From the NCBI RefSeq assembly GCF_021513195.1, contig NZ_CP090974.1, positions 570,001-634,000 on the forward strand: a stretch of 64,000 nucleotides of DNA, written 5' to 3'. This stretch comes from Shewanella sp. OMA3-2 (lineage in GTDB: Bacteria > Pseudomonadota > Gammaproteobacteria > Enterobacterales > Shewanellaceae). How positions within the stretch are numbered: position 1 is the first letter of the stretch; each line of letters opens with the position of its first letter. Both the position numbers and the translations under genes were made by a program. Below are positions 37,827 through 46,120 of this stretch, one piece after another. The notes beneath the pieces are model-generated. The model had not been told where the DNA came from. It saw only the letters and a list, made by a program, of their open reading frames with translations, and ran no database searches.

Positions 37827-38165
37827 ATGATGAATATTCCAACTGATTTTGTTAATTATAAAACGACGGCAGTATTTACTAAAACCAACGTTCCTAAATT
37901 ATTCTTGTTTGAGCACAATACCAAAGCCGGTGTGTATGGCAAAATATGTGTGTCAGTTGGATCATTAAAGTTCTATGGGTTTGCTGAAAGGCGCGGAGCA
38001 ATAGACAAAGAAGTGGTAATTAATGCTGGCGAGTTTGGTATTTCTGCCCCTGAATATTGGCATAAAGTTGAATTTTTAACCGCAGATACAGCGTTTACCG
38101 TGCAGTTTTATGCACATAAAGACTCTGAAATCGTTAAGCAAAACCTATCAGAAAGAAATGAATAA
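37827..38165 (+). CDS. DUF1971 (YeaR/TehB-like) small protein
   Basis: 112 residues, start with AGGA upstream. A single cupin-like beta domain of the DUF1971 family, as in YeaR and in the N-terminal part of some TehB proteins. It has Phe-Glu-His-Asn-Thr-Lys-Ala-Gly-Val-Tyr-Gly-Lys and a C-terminal Pro-Glu-Tyr-Trp-His-Lys-Val-Glu stretch. YeaR in E. coli is induced by nitrate, nitrite or nitric oxide; that link is family knowledge, not shown here. Probably co-transcribed with yeiH. Confidence 0.8.
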   Translation: MMNIPTDFVNYKTTAVFTKTNVPKLFLFEHNTKAGVYGKICVSVGSLKFYGFAERRGAIDKEVVINAGEFGISAPEYWHKVEFLTADTAFTVQFYAHKDSEIVKQNLSERNE

Positions 38166-38214
38166 CTTGCTTGAGTGGATATGTTCCGTTGCACCATCTT
38201 ATAAGATTTAACCG

Positions 38215-38397
38215 TTAGACATCGTGCTGTTTTATATCAGGCTTGCTTAATGCTAGCCAAATAAGACTACCGAAAGCAATTAATTCGATTAACGCACGCG
38301 TGAGTCCTGTGGTTTGTATGGAGGCAATAACGGCGATAATACATAAGATAATAATCACAGCAGATTTAAGCCGAGGTGATAACCATAATTGTGTCAT
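38215..38397 (-). CDS. Small hypothetical membrane protein
   Basis: 60 residues with two hydrophobic segments (about 11-27 and 33-50) and a charged tail. A strong TTGGAGGAAAT ribosome-binding site directly before the ATG supports real translation. It is convergent with the DUF1971 gene. No family recognised. Confidence 0.6.
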   Translation of the reverse strand: MTQLWLSPRLKSAVIIILCIIAVIASIQTTGLTRALIELIAFGSLIWLALSKPDIKQHDV

Positions 38398-38880
38398 ATT
38401 TCCTCCAATATAATCATAAAAAGCGAGTGATATTATCGAGGCAAGGACTTTGTTGACGCCAATATTAATTTTAACTATCTCATAACTGATTGGTTATCAT
38501 TCTGTGGTGACTGGATTGGCTGAGTTAAATACGGTGTTCAATCATGTGCCAAATGCAAAGTGTTATTTCGAGTGAATAGTTCCCCACGATAACGGGTAAG
38601 GCAAAAGTGAGTTGTTGATATTATCGGGGTCGGTTAATGGGTATCTGAGTTTTATGTTGACGCACCTAACACTTGTTTGCTGGTATGGATAAACCTCAAC
38701 AACGTAAATCATGTTATTCGTTATAATTAGTGATATTAGTAATAAGTTGGTTATATTTAGTTATATATTGCTTATATTGGTCATATTTAGTTACATAGTG
38801 AACAGAATTATATTGTGCAGTTAAGCAAAGGGTTAAGCTAAACTTGCTACAAATGTGTCATCAACCAAGAAGAGATGTAA
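38398..38880. other. AT-rich intergenic region with 21-bp direct repeats
   Basis: 480 bp without a gene. It holds two copies of TTGGTTATATTTAGTTATATA (38747-38767 and 38777-38797, 19 of 21 identical), exactly 30 bp apart. They lie 80-130 bp before the cupredoxin gene and so are placed to be regulator sites for that operon. The rest shows nothing clear. Confidence 0.5.
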
Positions 38881-39561
38881 ATGCTGATTTTTCGATTGCG
38901 GGTGTTGATATTGTTAGTTTTTGTTACCTCATCTTTTAGCGCGTCTGCGACTATTGTTGATGTTAATGTTAGCGACCTTGAAGGTACTTTAATCAGCGAT
39001 GCTGTGGTGGAGTTGATCCCAGAACATAGCATGCCATCATCAGCCATTAACAATCATGAAATGAGGCAGCAGAATCGAATATTCCAGCCTTTTGTATTGG
39101 CTGTTCAACAAGGCGATAAGGTGAACTTTCCTAACTTTGATCGTACTCGGCACCATGTGTATTCGTTTTCACCCGCGAAACCGTTTGAATTAAAGTTATA
39201 TGTCGGCAAAGCAGAGGAGCCCATCGAATTTGCGCAGCCGGGTATTGTCGCTATAGGCTGCAACATTCATGATTATATGCAGGCATTTATTTATGTCGCC
39301 CAAAGCCCACTTTATGCTGTTAGCGATAATAAAGGCCATGTAAGCTTTAATGATTTAATCCCAGGCACATATAACGTTAAAATATGGCATCCATGGCAGA
39401 AAGTCCCTGTGATAGCCGCGCCAATAGTATTAACAGGTGAAACCAAACAAACGCTTGAGCTACAGTTTGATATAGAACATCAAGACAAGCCAACATCTCC
39501 CCAGGCCGGTTTTGCTTTAATAAATCAGTCGACGCAAATTGAGTTCGCCAATGCGACATAG
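38881..39561 (+). CDS. Periplasmic cupredoxin-like (methylamine utilisation-type) protein
   Basis: 226 residues with a signal peptide ending near Ser-Ala-Ser-Ala (about 23). The domain has the ligand set of a type 1 copper site: His91 or His92 in Arg-His-His-Val-Tyr, then Cys127, His130 and Met133 in Gly-Cys-Asn-Ile-His-Asp-Tyr-Met. This is the pattern of small cupredoxin-like proteins often labelled methylamine utilisation protein. A carboxypeptidase-regulatory-like fold covers the C-terminal part. It is the first gene of a four-gene operon with a GGDEF-EAL protein, a DUF3034 protein and a globin lipoprotein. It may sense or carry copper; this is inferred. Confidence 0.8.
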   Translation: MLIFRLRVLILLVFVTSSFSASATIVDVNVSDLEGTLISDAVVELIPEHSMPSSAINNHEMRQQNRIFQPFVLAVQQGDKVNFPNFDRTRHHVYSFSPAKPFELKLYVGKAEEPIEFAQPGIVAIGCNIHDYMQAFIYVAQSPLYAVSDNKGHVSFNDLIPGTYNVKIWHPWQKVPVIAAPIVLTGETKQTLELQFDIEHQDKPTSPQAGFALINQSTQIEFANAT

Positions 39562-41848
39562 CTTTCGACATCGACTGATTTGGGTTTTCCTTGCCGTACT
39601 CACCGTGGTGCAACTACTAACGGCTGTATTTGTGTTAAACGCGACTCAAAATGCGAGTCGGCAGCAACAAATGCAGCGATTAAGTGTTGGTATTAATGTT
39701 TTTAGTGATATTTTGGCCAACCGCAGTCAACAGTTGAACCAAAGTTTGTCATTGCTGAGTGCTGACTTTGGCTTTAAACGTGCGGTTGCCACTAAAGAGC
39801 AAGAAACTATTTCTTCAGTGTTATCAAATCACGGTAAACGTATTAATGCGAATGCGGCTATATTGCTCTCGCCGCAGGGGCAGTTATTATCGTCAAGTTT
39901 GACTGATTTATCAGCCGACGATGTCGCCAGCTTATTTGCCAAACATAAAAGTGAAGATAACGACTTTGTGATGTTAAATGTTAATCACGCTAATTATCAA
40001 TTTGTGTTTCAGCCGGTAAAAGCACCAACATTAATAGCCTGGGTTGGTATGGGCTTTTTACTTGATGAAAATGTCGCTCAACAAGCTAAGACCATGACCG
40101 GAATTGATGTTAGCTTTATTAACTCAACGTCAGTACCTGTTGAGATTATCTCTACTTTAGCGCCAGAATTGATTCAACATTTAAGCGATACGCCATTCAG
40201 TTTTATCGATGCCACGCGTCACGCCAAAGGTAATTACCCTGATAACTACTTGTCTCAAGCTATTCAGTTAGATGCACAAAGTGATGCACAGTGGGTAGTA
40301 TTGCATCAGTCTAATCAACGCTGGCAGCTCAATTATCAGCAATTGCGTAATAACATGTTGATGATATTCGCATTCACTTCCGTTTTAGCTTTTATTGTCG
40401 CTATGTGGGTGACCAATGGATTAACTAAACCTATTGATGCCCTAGTTAATTTTGCTAAAAAAGTTGGCCAGGGCGAAAACCCCACCAGAATTCAAGGTGC
40501 TCCAGCAGAATTACAAACCCTAGCAGATACCTTGTCGACAATGCGCAGCAATATCGAACAGCGCGAACAAGATTTTATTTATCAGTCAGAGCACGACTCC
40601 TTAACGGGATTGTTTAATCGTTTTGCCGCCGAAAAGCACATCAAGAATAGAATAGTAGGTCTAACCAGGACCTTACTATTGATTGATATTAAGCACTTTA
40701 GGCAAGTTAATGACATTATTGGTTTTGCTAATGGTGATCAGCTTCTGATTAGTTTCTCTGAGCGACTTAGTCGGTTACCTCTTGATGCATCCTTATTAGC
40801 AAGGTTAGATGGTGATGCTTTCTTATTATTACTGGAGCAGCCGATAACTCAGGCAGAGGCTATCGCACATTTACAAAATGTTATTTTGCCATTTGATGTA
40901 GCAGGGTCAAAAATTACGCTTACGATCAGAACCGGCATAGTTCAATTAGATGGGCTTTATCAACATATTGATACTTTATTACGCCATGTCGAGATAGCGT
41001 TAAATCATGCATGTACCCTAGGTGATGATGCCTATGTTTATCAGGAAGGCGATGATGATAAATACCAACGAGAGTTGTCATTGGTGCGGGATTTACCGCA
41101 AGCCTTAATTCAAGGACAGTTACACTTGGTGTATCAGCCTAAGGTGAATATCCAGTTAAATACTTGCTATGCCGTTGAAGCGCTTATTCGTTGGCAGCAT
41201 CCAGAGCTTGGCTTTATTCCACCGGATGAGTTTATTCAGCTAGCGGAAAATTCAGGTAATATTTCTATTATTAGTGAATGGGTAATTGCAGAAGCGATTC
41301 GTCAGGCTCATGTTTGGCATCAACAGGGATTGGCTATTTCAGTGGCCATTAATTTATCTGCCCATGACTTAACCGATGAGACATTACCTACCCGCTTAGC
41401 CCAGCAAATATACGCAATGGATCTCCCTATAAATGCTATAGCGATAGAAGTGACTGAAGGTGCTGTGATGACTGATACTGAAACCACCATTAATGTGCTT
41501 AATCAGTTTAAGGATAAAGGTTTTCATATTGCGATTGACGATTTTGGTACAGGGCACTCATCACTGTCTTATTTAAAGCTACTGCCAGTAAATGAAGTCA
41601 AAATAGATCGTAGTTTTATTAAAGATATTCATCAAAATGCAACAGACCGTATGATAGTTGAAACCAGTATTAAGCTGATAAAAGGACTGGCGTTGTCTGT
41701 GGTTGCCGAAGGGGTTGAAACCCCACTAGGGATTGATATTTTAAAGCAAATGAACTGCGATATTATCCAAGGCTATGTGTATTCTAAACCGATAAAAGCT
41801 GCCGAACTGCAGGTTTGGGTGAATGAATTTAATCGCACGTCAGCTTAA
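39551..41848 (+). CDS. Membrane GGDEF-EAL protein, probable c-di-GMP phosphodiesterase
   Basis: 765 residues from the ATG at 39551, overlapping the previous gene by 11 bp. Membrane segment about 7-29, a periplasmic sensor region to about 270, second membrane segment, HAMP, then GGDEF and EAL domains. The GGDEF motif is degenerate (Leu-Asp-Gly-Asp-Ala-Phe), so cyclase activity is unlikely. The EAL domain keeps Glu-Ala-Leu-Ile-Arg-Trp, Asp-Asp-Phe-Gly-Thr-Gly-His-Ser-Ser and Lys-Ile-Asp-Arg, so it should degrade c-di-GMP. Operon position suggests its periplasmic part responds to the cupredoxin. Confidence 0.92.
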   Translation: MRHSFRHRLIWVFLAVLTVVQLLTAVFVLNATQNASRQQQMQRLSVGINVFSDILANRSQQLNQSLSLLSADFGFKRAVATKEQETISSVLSNHGKRINANAAILLSPQGQLLSSSLTDLSADDVASLFAKHKSEDNDFVMLNVNHANYQFVFQPVKAPTLIAWVGMGFLLDENVAQQAKTMTGIDVSFINSTSVPVEIISTLAPELIQHLSDTPFSFIDATRHAKGNYPDNYLSQAIQLDAQSDAQWVVLHQSNQRWQLNYQQLRNNMLMIFAFTSVLAFIVAMWVTNGLTKPIDALVNFAKKVGQGENPTRIQGAPAELQTLADTLSTMRSNIEQREQDFIYQSEHDSLTGLFNRFAAEKHIKNRIVGLTRTLLLIDIKHFRQVNDIIGFANGDQLLISFSERLSRLPLDASLLARLDGDAFLLLLEQPITQAEAIAHLQNVILPFDVAGSKITLTIRTGIVQLDGLYQHIDTLLRHVEIALNHACTLGDDAYVYQEGDDDKYQRELSLVRDLPQALIQGQLHLVYQPKVNIQLNTCYAVEALIRWQHPELGFIPPDEFIQLAENSGNISIISEWVIAEAIRQAHVWHQQGLAISVAINLSAHDLTDETLPTRLAQQIYAMDLPINAIAIEVTEGAVMTDTETTINVLNQFKDKGFHIAIDDFGTGHSSLSYLKLLPVNEVKIDRSFIKDIHQNATDRMIVETSIKLIKGLALSVVAEGVETPLGIDILKQMNCDIIQGYVYSKPIKAAELQVWVNEFNRTSA

Positions 41849-41871
41849 CTCTTACAGCGTGGAAATTTAAG

Positions 41872-42723
41872 ATGCAACGTATTCTACAGACCATATCAGC
41901 CGTAATGTTATTCTTTTTCATGGTTTTCATCCCCAATAGCCAGGCTGGGTCGAGCAGAATCATTGCCACCGGCGGCACCAGTGAAATAGAGGGCTCAGCG
42001 GGTGGTGGTATTGTGCCTTGGGCGGTGATTAATGGTTATGGTAGTAGTGGTGAGTGGGCGGCAACCGCAATGGCAAGCTGGGTAGCAGTTGATGACTTTA
42101 CCCTCAATGTTGTGGGCGCATCAGTCAGTTATGATAATCAATTTGAACTTAGCATTGCCAAACAAACATTTAATTTAGATTCTTTAGGTGGTGAACTTGG
42201 CCAAGATATTTTAGGCATAAAATATAAACTGGCAGGCGATCTACTTTATAGCAAGATGCCACAAATCAGTGTGGGTATGCAGTATAAAAAAGTTGATGAC
42301 TTTGGTTTGCCGAGCGCCGTAGGCGCCCAAGATGATTCAGGTTTAGATATTTATATCGCCTCTAGCAAGGTGTTTTTAGATGTTGTAGCAGGTCGAAATT
42401 TATTACTTAATGCTACAGTGCGTGCCACTAAAGCCAACCAAATTGGCTTACTTGGTTTTGGCAGTGTCAACTCAACAGACTATCAGTTGATGGTAGAGGG
42501 CTCGTTAGCGGTTTTACTGCGCGATGATCTCGCTTTGGGTTATGAGTATCGCCAGAAACCGAATCAGTTAGATTTTGCTAAAGAAGACGACTGGCAAGAT
42601 ATTTTTCTTGCCTGGTTTGTGAATAAACATTTTTCAGTCACAGCCGCTTATGCTGATTTAGGTGATATTGCAGGTTTTGAGCAACAAAAAGGTTGGTATC
42701 TGTCGGTAGAGGGCGCGTTATGA
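41872..42723 (+). CDS. DUF3034 family outer-membrane-type protein
   Basis: 283 residues with a signal peptide ending near Ser-Gln-Ala-Gly. A Gly-rich N-terminal segment (Ala-Thr-Gly-Gly-Thr-Ser and Gly-Ser-Ala-Gly-Gly-Gly-Ile) precedes alternating strands typical of an outer-membrane barrel, ending in Leu-Ser-Val-Glu-Gly-Ala-Leu. It matches the DUF3034 family, whose function is unknown. It sits 23 bp after the GGDEF-EAL gene and overlaps the globin gene by four bases (ATGA). Confidence 0.8.
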   Translation: MQRILQTISAVMLFFFMVFIPNSQAGSSRIIATGGTSEIEGSAGGGIVPWAVINGYGSSGEWAATAMASWVAVDDFTLNVVGASVSYDNQFELSIAKQTFNLDSLGGELGQDILGIKYKLAGDLLYSKMPQISVGMQYKKVDDFGLPSAVGAQDDSGLDIYIASSKVFLDVVAGRNLLLNATVRATKANQIGLLGFGSVNSTDYQLMVEGSLAVLLRDDLALGYEYRQKPNQLDFAKEDDWQDIFLAWFVNKHFSVTAAYADLGDIAGFEQQKGWYLSVEGAL

Positions 42724-43154
42724 GACATATTGGCATGATGCTGGTTAGTTGTATTTTGTTAGTGACGTGCTTAGGGTGTTCTATAGCCAAGCCATCTAGC
42801 AACCTGCTTTACCAACGTTTAGGCGGTTACCATGGTCTTGAATTGATTGCCGATGATTTGTTACAGCTTATTTCACAGGATGAACGCATAGTTGGTCACT
42901 TTCGTGAAACAGATATTAGTATTTTTAAACAAAGGTTAGTAGAGCATTTGTGTGTAGTGTCGGGTGGTGGGTGTGATTATCAAGGCGAGAGTATGCTTAA
43001 TGCGCATCAGGGGTTAAACATTAGCCAAGCTGACTTTGACGCCATAGTTGGCCACTTGACTCAAGCAATGCAACAGAACGATATTCCGATACAAACTCGC
43101 AACGCTTTACTCGCTAAGCTTGCTCCAATGTACGGGGACATTACTAATCATTAG
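42720..43154 (+). CDS. Group 1 truncated hemoglobin lipoprotein
   Basis: 144 residues from the ATG at 42720, which overlaps the DUF3034 stop; an upstream in-frame ATG at 42693 would remove the lipobox from its normal place. A signal with lipobox ends at Cys20, so the protein is lipid-anchored outside the cytoplasm. The rest is a group 1 truncated globin with Leu-Gly-Gly near residue 34, Phe61 and the probable heme-binding proximal His96 in Asn-Ala-His-Gln-Gly-Leu. A globin on the outside next to a cupredoxin and a membrane GGDEF-EAL protein suggests gas or redox sensing. Last gene of the operon. Confidence 0.85.
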   Translation: MRHIGMMLVSCILLVTCLGCSIAKPSSNLLYQRLGGYHGLELIADDLLQLISQDERIVGHFRETDISIFKQRLVEHLCVVSGGGCDYQGESMLNAHQGLNISQADFDAIVGHLTQAMQQNDIPIQTRNALLAKLAPMYGDITNH

Positions 43155-43189
43155 CTTCTATTATTAATGATGAGTATTCATTATGGCCA

Positions 43190-44383
43190 TTAATAAAATG
43201 GCGCAGGGTCTACATCTAATGCGCTGGGCGAGATACCGCGTTCAATGTTAAGGTCAGATTTACGTAAATCTACCATAGTGACATCGGTATAACGTTTGTA
43301 CCTTAACGAGTAGAAACATTTCACAATCGGATGCAATGCATCACGGTCTTTCGCTTCCCAGACAATGCCGACGCGCTCGTCAGACAGTTGTACCAGTGAT
43401 CCCACAGGATAGACGCCAATACAACGGATAAATTCGTACACTAAAGACTGGTCTAAATGGAATGGTGTTAAGCTAATTAATATTTTAAATGCGGCGGCGG
43501 GGCTCATGGCTTCTTTGTAACAACGTGCCGCTGTTAGCGCGTCAAAAATATCAACAATACAGCTCATGCGTCCATGTACAGGCAGTGCATCACCTTTTAA
43601 GCCTTTAGGGTAACCTCTGCCATCCAGTTTTTCATGGTGCATCAAGCAGACGTCCTTACTTATCTGCGACAAGCCTTTAGTATCCTCCATAATTTCAACT
43701 GCATACACTTGATGCAGCTTCATATGTTCGAACTCTTCTGGTGTTAATTTACCAGGTTTATGTAAAATTTCATTATCAACTTTTACTTTGCCAATATCAT
43801 GCAAAATACCCCCAACAGCCATTTGACGCAGCATGTCGACATCGAGTTTTAAGTGTTTACCAAAAGTGACGAGTAAGAATGCAACATTAATAGAGTGCTC
43901 TAGTAAATAAGCATCTTTTGATCTCAGTGCTGAAATACATTTAAATGCGTCAGCATCATCCATAACTGACTCAATCATTTTATCAGCAACTGCTTCAAAA
44001 GGCGCAACCTCAACGGCTTTACCATCAAATGTTTCAGATAAGACTTTTTTGATTAAATTTTTAGCTTCTTCAAGAATTTTCTTCGCTTGAACTTGCTGAG
44101 TTTCACGACTGACATTGGCTTTTTTAGCCATGGGTTTGGCTGCAACTTCTTGTTTTTCCGGCTTCTTTAGGCCGCAGCTGTCTGATGAGCGGTCAATGTC
44201 TACCCATACGTGCTTAATATTATTTTGAACGAGTTTAATCACCGCTTCACGGCTTTTTATTTGGCCAGCATTGGCAATAGCAACCGTGCCGCTATTATGA
44301 TCGATAGCGGTAACAAACATACCAAGGTTTAATTTGGCGACTGGAATTTTTATTATATTTGACGATTCTATAGAATCACTCAT
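43190..44383 (-). CDS. HD-GYP c-di-GMP phosphodiesterase with DUF3391 domain
   Basis: 397 residues, start with AAGGGCG eight bases upstream. An N-terminal DUF3391 domain (about 10-65), a Lys/Glu-rich linker, then an HD-GYP domain with His195-Asp196 in Gly-Ile-Leu-His-Asp-Ile-Gly-Lys and Gly257-Tyr258-Pro259 in Asp-Gly-Arg-Gly-Tyr-Pro. It should hydrolyse c-di-GMP. No membrane segment, so cytoplasmic. It is convergent with the cupredoxin/GGDEF-EAL operon, 36 bp apart. Confidence 0.93.
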   Translation of the reverse strand: MSDSIESSNIIKIPVAKLNLGMFVTAIDHNSGTVAIANAGQIKSREAVIKLVQNNIKHVWVDIDRSSDSCGLKKPEKQEVAAKPMAKKANVSRETQQVQAKKILEEAKNLIKKVLSETFDGKAVEVAPFEAVADKMIESVMDDADAFKCISALRSKDAYLLEHSINVAFLLVTFGKHLKLDVDMLRQMAVGGILHDIGKVKVDNEILHKPGKLTPEEFEHMKLHQVYAVEIMEDTKGLSQISKDVCLMHHEKLDGRGYPKGLKGDALPVHGRMSCIVDIFDALTAARCYKEAMSPAAAFKILISLTPFHLDQSLVYEFIRCIGVYPVGSLVQLSDERVGIVWEAKDRDALHPIVKCFYSLRYKRYTDVTMVDLRKSDLNIERGISPSALDVDPAPFY

Positions 44384-44647
44384 CTGGCAAACGCCCTTAA
44401 GATCAAGATGTACTTAACTGTCTAGATTTTGATTAACCTAGTGTTGGTTTAATAAATGTTAAGCCTTCCCTGGGGGGTAAATCTAAGTATGTTTGTACGT
44501 TATAGCATGCACTATAGTTTACATCATTAGTTTATCTATATTAACAGATTAACTCATTATAGATCACAGTGTATAAAGTAGATGATTGACATCTTATTCT
44601 TTGGTTGATTAACTTTATCTCAGTATCGTCACAGAGGGGAGTTAATA

Positions 44648-46006
44648 TTGTCTGGTCACTTTTTTAGTTCACAATTTAATGAGTTAAAGCAAAAGCTTGA
44701 ACAAATAATTTTGGTGCCTAACATCACACCCATTGTGCAACTATCTGTAGAGGCTCCAGCACTTCCGCTGTTATCTTGGCTGAGCGCACAAACCCAGTAT
44801 CCGCGTATTTATTGGCATGGTCGCGATAAAATAGAAGAGGTGGCCGCTATTGGGGTCTGTAAACAATTTTATTATCAAGACCAAGTTGATGATCATCAAT
44901 TGGCCGCGGATTATCAGGCGCAGCGAAGTAAAGATGTAAGCCAAGACTTACGTTATTACGGTGGTGTCGCGTTTGACCGTACAGTAGAGTGCTGGGCAGA
45001 CTTTGGACGGGTTCGATTTGTGCTGCCTCGTATAGAGTTAAGACGTAGCGGTCATAAAATTAAAATTTTGCTCAACTTAAATTTCGATGATCAAAATCGT
45101 GATTCGGAATATCAGCAAGCACTGGCTGCTATTGCTAAAATTGAAAAACCAAAACCATTATCACCACCGAATAAAACACGTCTAATAAGCCGCAGAGATT
45201 TACCTGATCAAGACAGATGGCGTGAGTTAGTTGAGCAAGTGACTCAAGACAATTTTAATCAAAGTACACCCAAAGTGGTGCTGTCGCGACAAACACAAAT
45301 TGATATTGCTGAATCACTTGACCCCTGGACTGTATTGGCTTGCTGGCAAGGGCGTAACCCCAATAGTTTTCAGTTTGGGTTTCAATTTAGCCCTGAACGG
45401 GCGTTTATATCTTGCTCACCAGAACGGTTGTATTTACGTCGTCAAAATGAGTTATTTACCGAAGCGCTAGCGGGTACAACCACTCGAGGACTAAATCAAG
45501 AAGAAGATGATATTCTGGCGCAGCAGTTATTGAATGATGCAAAAAACAGTCATGAAAACCAGTTGGTTAGGCAACATATTGTTGAGGCGTTAAAACCACT
45601 TAGTCAATATGTCGGTGCTGATAAGCAAGCTAGCATTTTTAAACTAACCCATATTCAGCATTTACATCGTGCTATTCGTGCAGAGTTAAAAGCTGGGGTG
45701 AATGATTTTGACTTATTACGCGCGTTGCACCCAACCCCCGCGGTAGGAGGCTTGCCTCGCCACAGTGCATTGAGCTTTATACGTCAGCGTGAAGGTTATG
45801 CACGGGGTTGGTATGCCGGTGCTTGTGGTTATTTTAATCATTATGAATCTGAGTTTTCAGTGGCTATTCGCAGTGCATTGATTGAGCCAGGTCGAATTAG
45901 TTTATTTGCGGGTGCAGGAATAGTGGCAGGATCAGACCCAGATGCAGAATGGCAAGAGTTAGAGAATAAATTGGCAACAATTTTGTCGATACTAATCGAT
46001 TTTTAA
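44648..46006 (+). CDS. menF: Isochorismate synthase MenF
   Basis: 452 residues from a TTG, supported by GAGGGGAG six bases upstream. Converts chorismate to isochorismate, the first step of menaquinone synthesis. The C-terminal chorismate-binding domain shows Ser-Pro-Glu-Arg-Leu, Ala-Gly-Thr-Thr, His-Pro-Thr-Pro-Ala-Val-Gly-Gly-Leu-Pro and Tyr-Ala-Gly-Ala-Cys-Gly. The N-terminal part is as variable as usual for MenF. No other men or ent genes are adjacent; EntC is the alternative but the siderophore genes it would need are not seen. Confidence 0.88.
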   Translation: MSGHFFSSQFNELKQKLEQIILVPNITPIVQLSVEAPALPLLSWLSAQTQYPRIYWHGRDKIEEVAAIGVCKQFYYQDQVDDHQLAADYQAQRSKDVSQDLRYYGGVAFDRTVECWADFGRVRFVLPRIELRRSGHKIKILLNLNFDDQNRDSEYQQALAAIAKIEKPKPLSPPNKTRLISRRDLPDQDRWRELVEQVTQDNFNQSTPKVVLSRQTQIDIAESLDPWTVLACWQGRNPNSFQFGFQFSPERAFISCSPERLYLRRQNELFTEALAGTTTRGLNQEEDDILAQQLLNDAKNSHENQLVRQHIVEALKPLSQYVGADKQASIFKLTHIQHLHRAIRAELKAGVNDFDLLRALHPTPAVGGLPRHSALSFIRQREGYARGWYAGACGYFNHYESEFSVAIRSALIEPGRISLFAGAGIVAGSDPDAEWQELENKLATILSILIDF

Positions 46007-46065
46007 GGTTATTAAATCGTTATTTTTCAAGCTGGTGGTTTATTAATGAGTTAATCCGTTTTAAT

Positions 46066-46096
46066 AAAAAACGCATCTAATATCGATGCGTTTTTT
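46066..46096. terminator. Bidirectional terminator
   Basis: AAAAAACGCATC/GATGCGTTTTTT hairpin between the convergent menF and AbgT-family genes; T-runs on both exits. Confidence 0.85.
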
Positions 46097-46120
46097 ATGC
46101 GTCATGTTGTAATCTACGGG

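Noticed and set aside
39377..39613. 78-codon minus-strand frame
   Set aside because: Antisense to the overlapping cupredoxin and GGDEF-EAL genes, both strongly supported.
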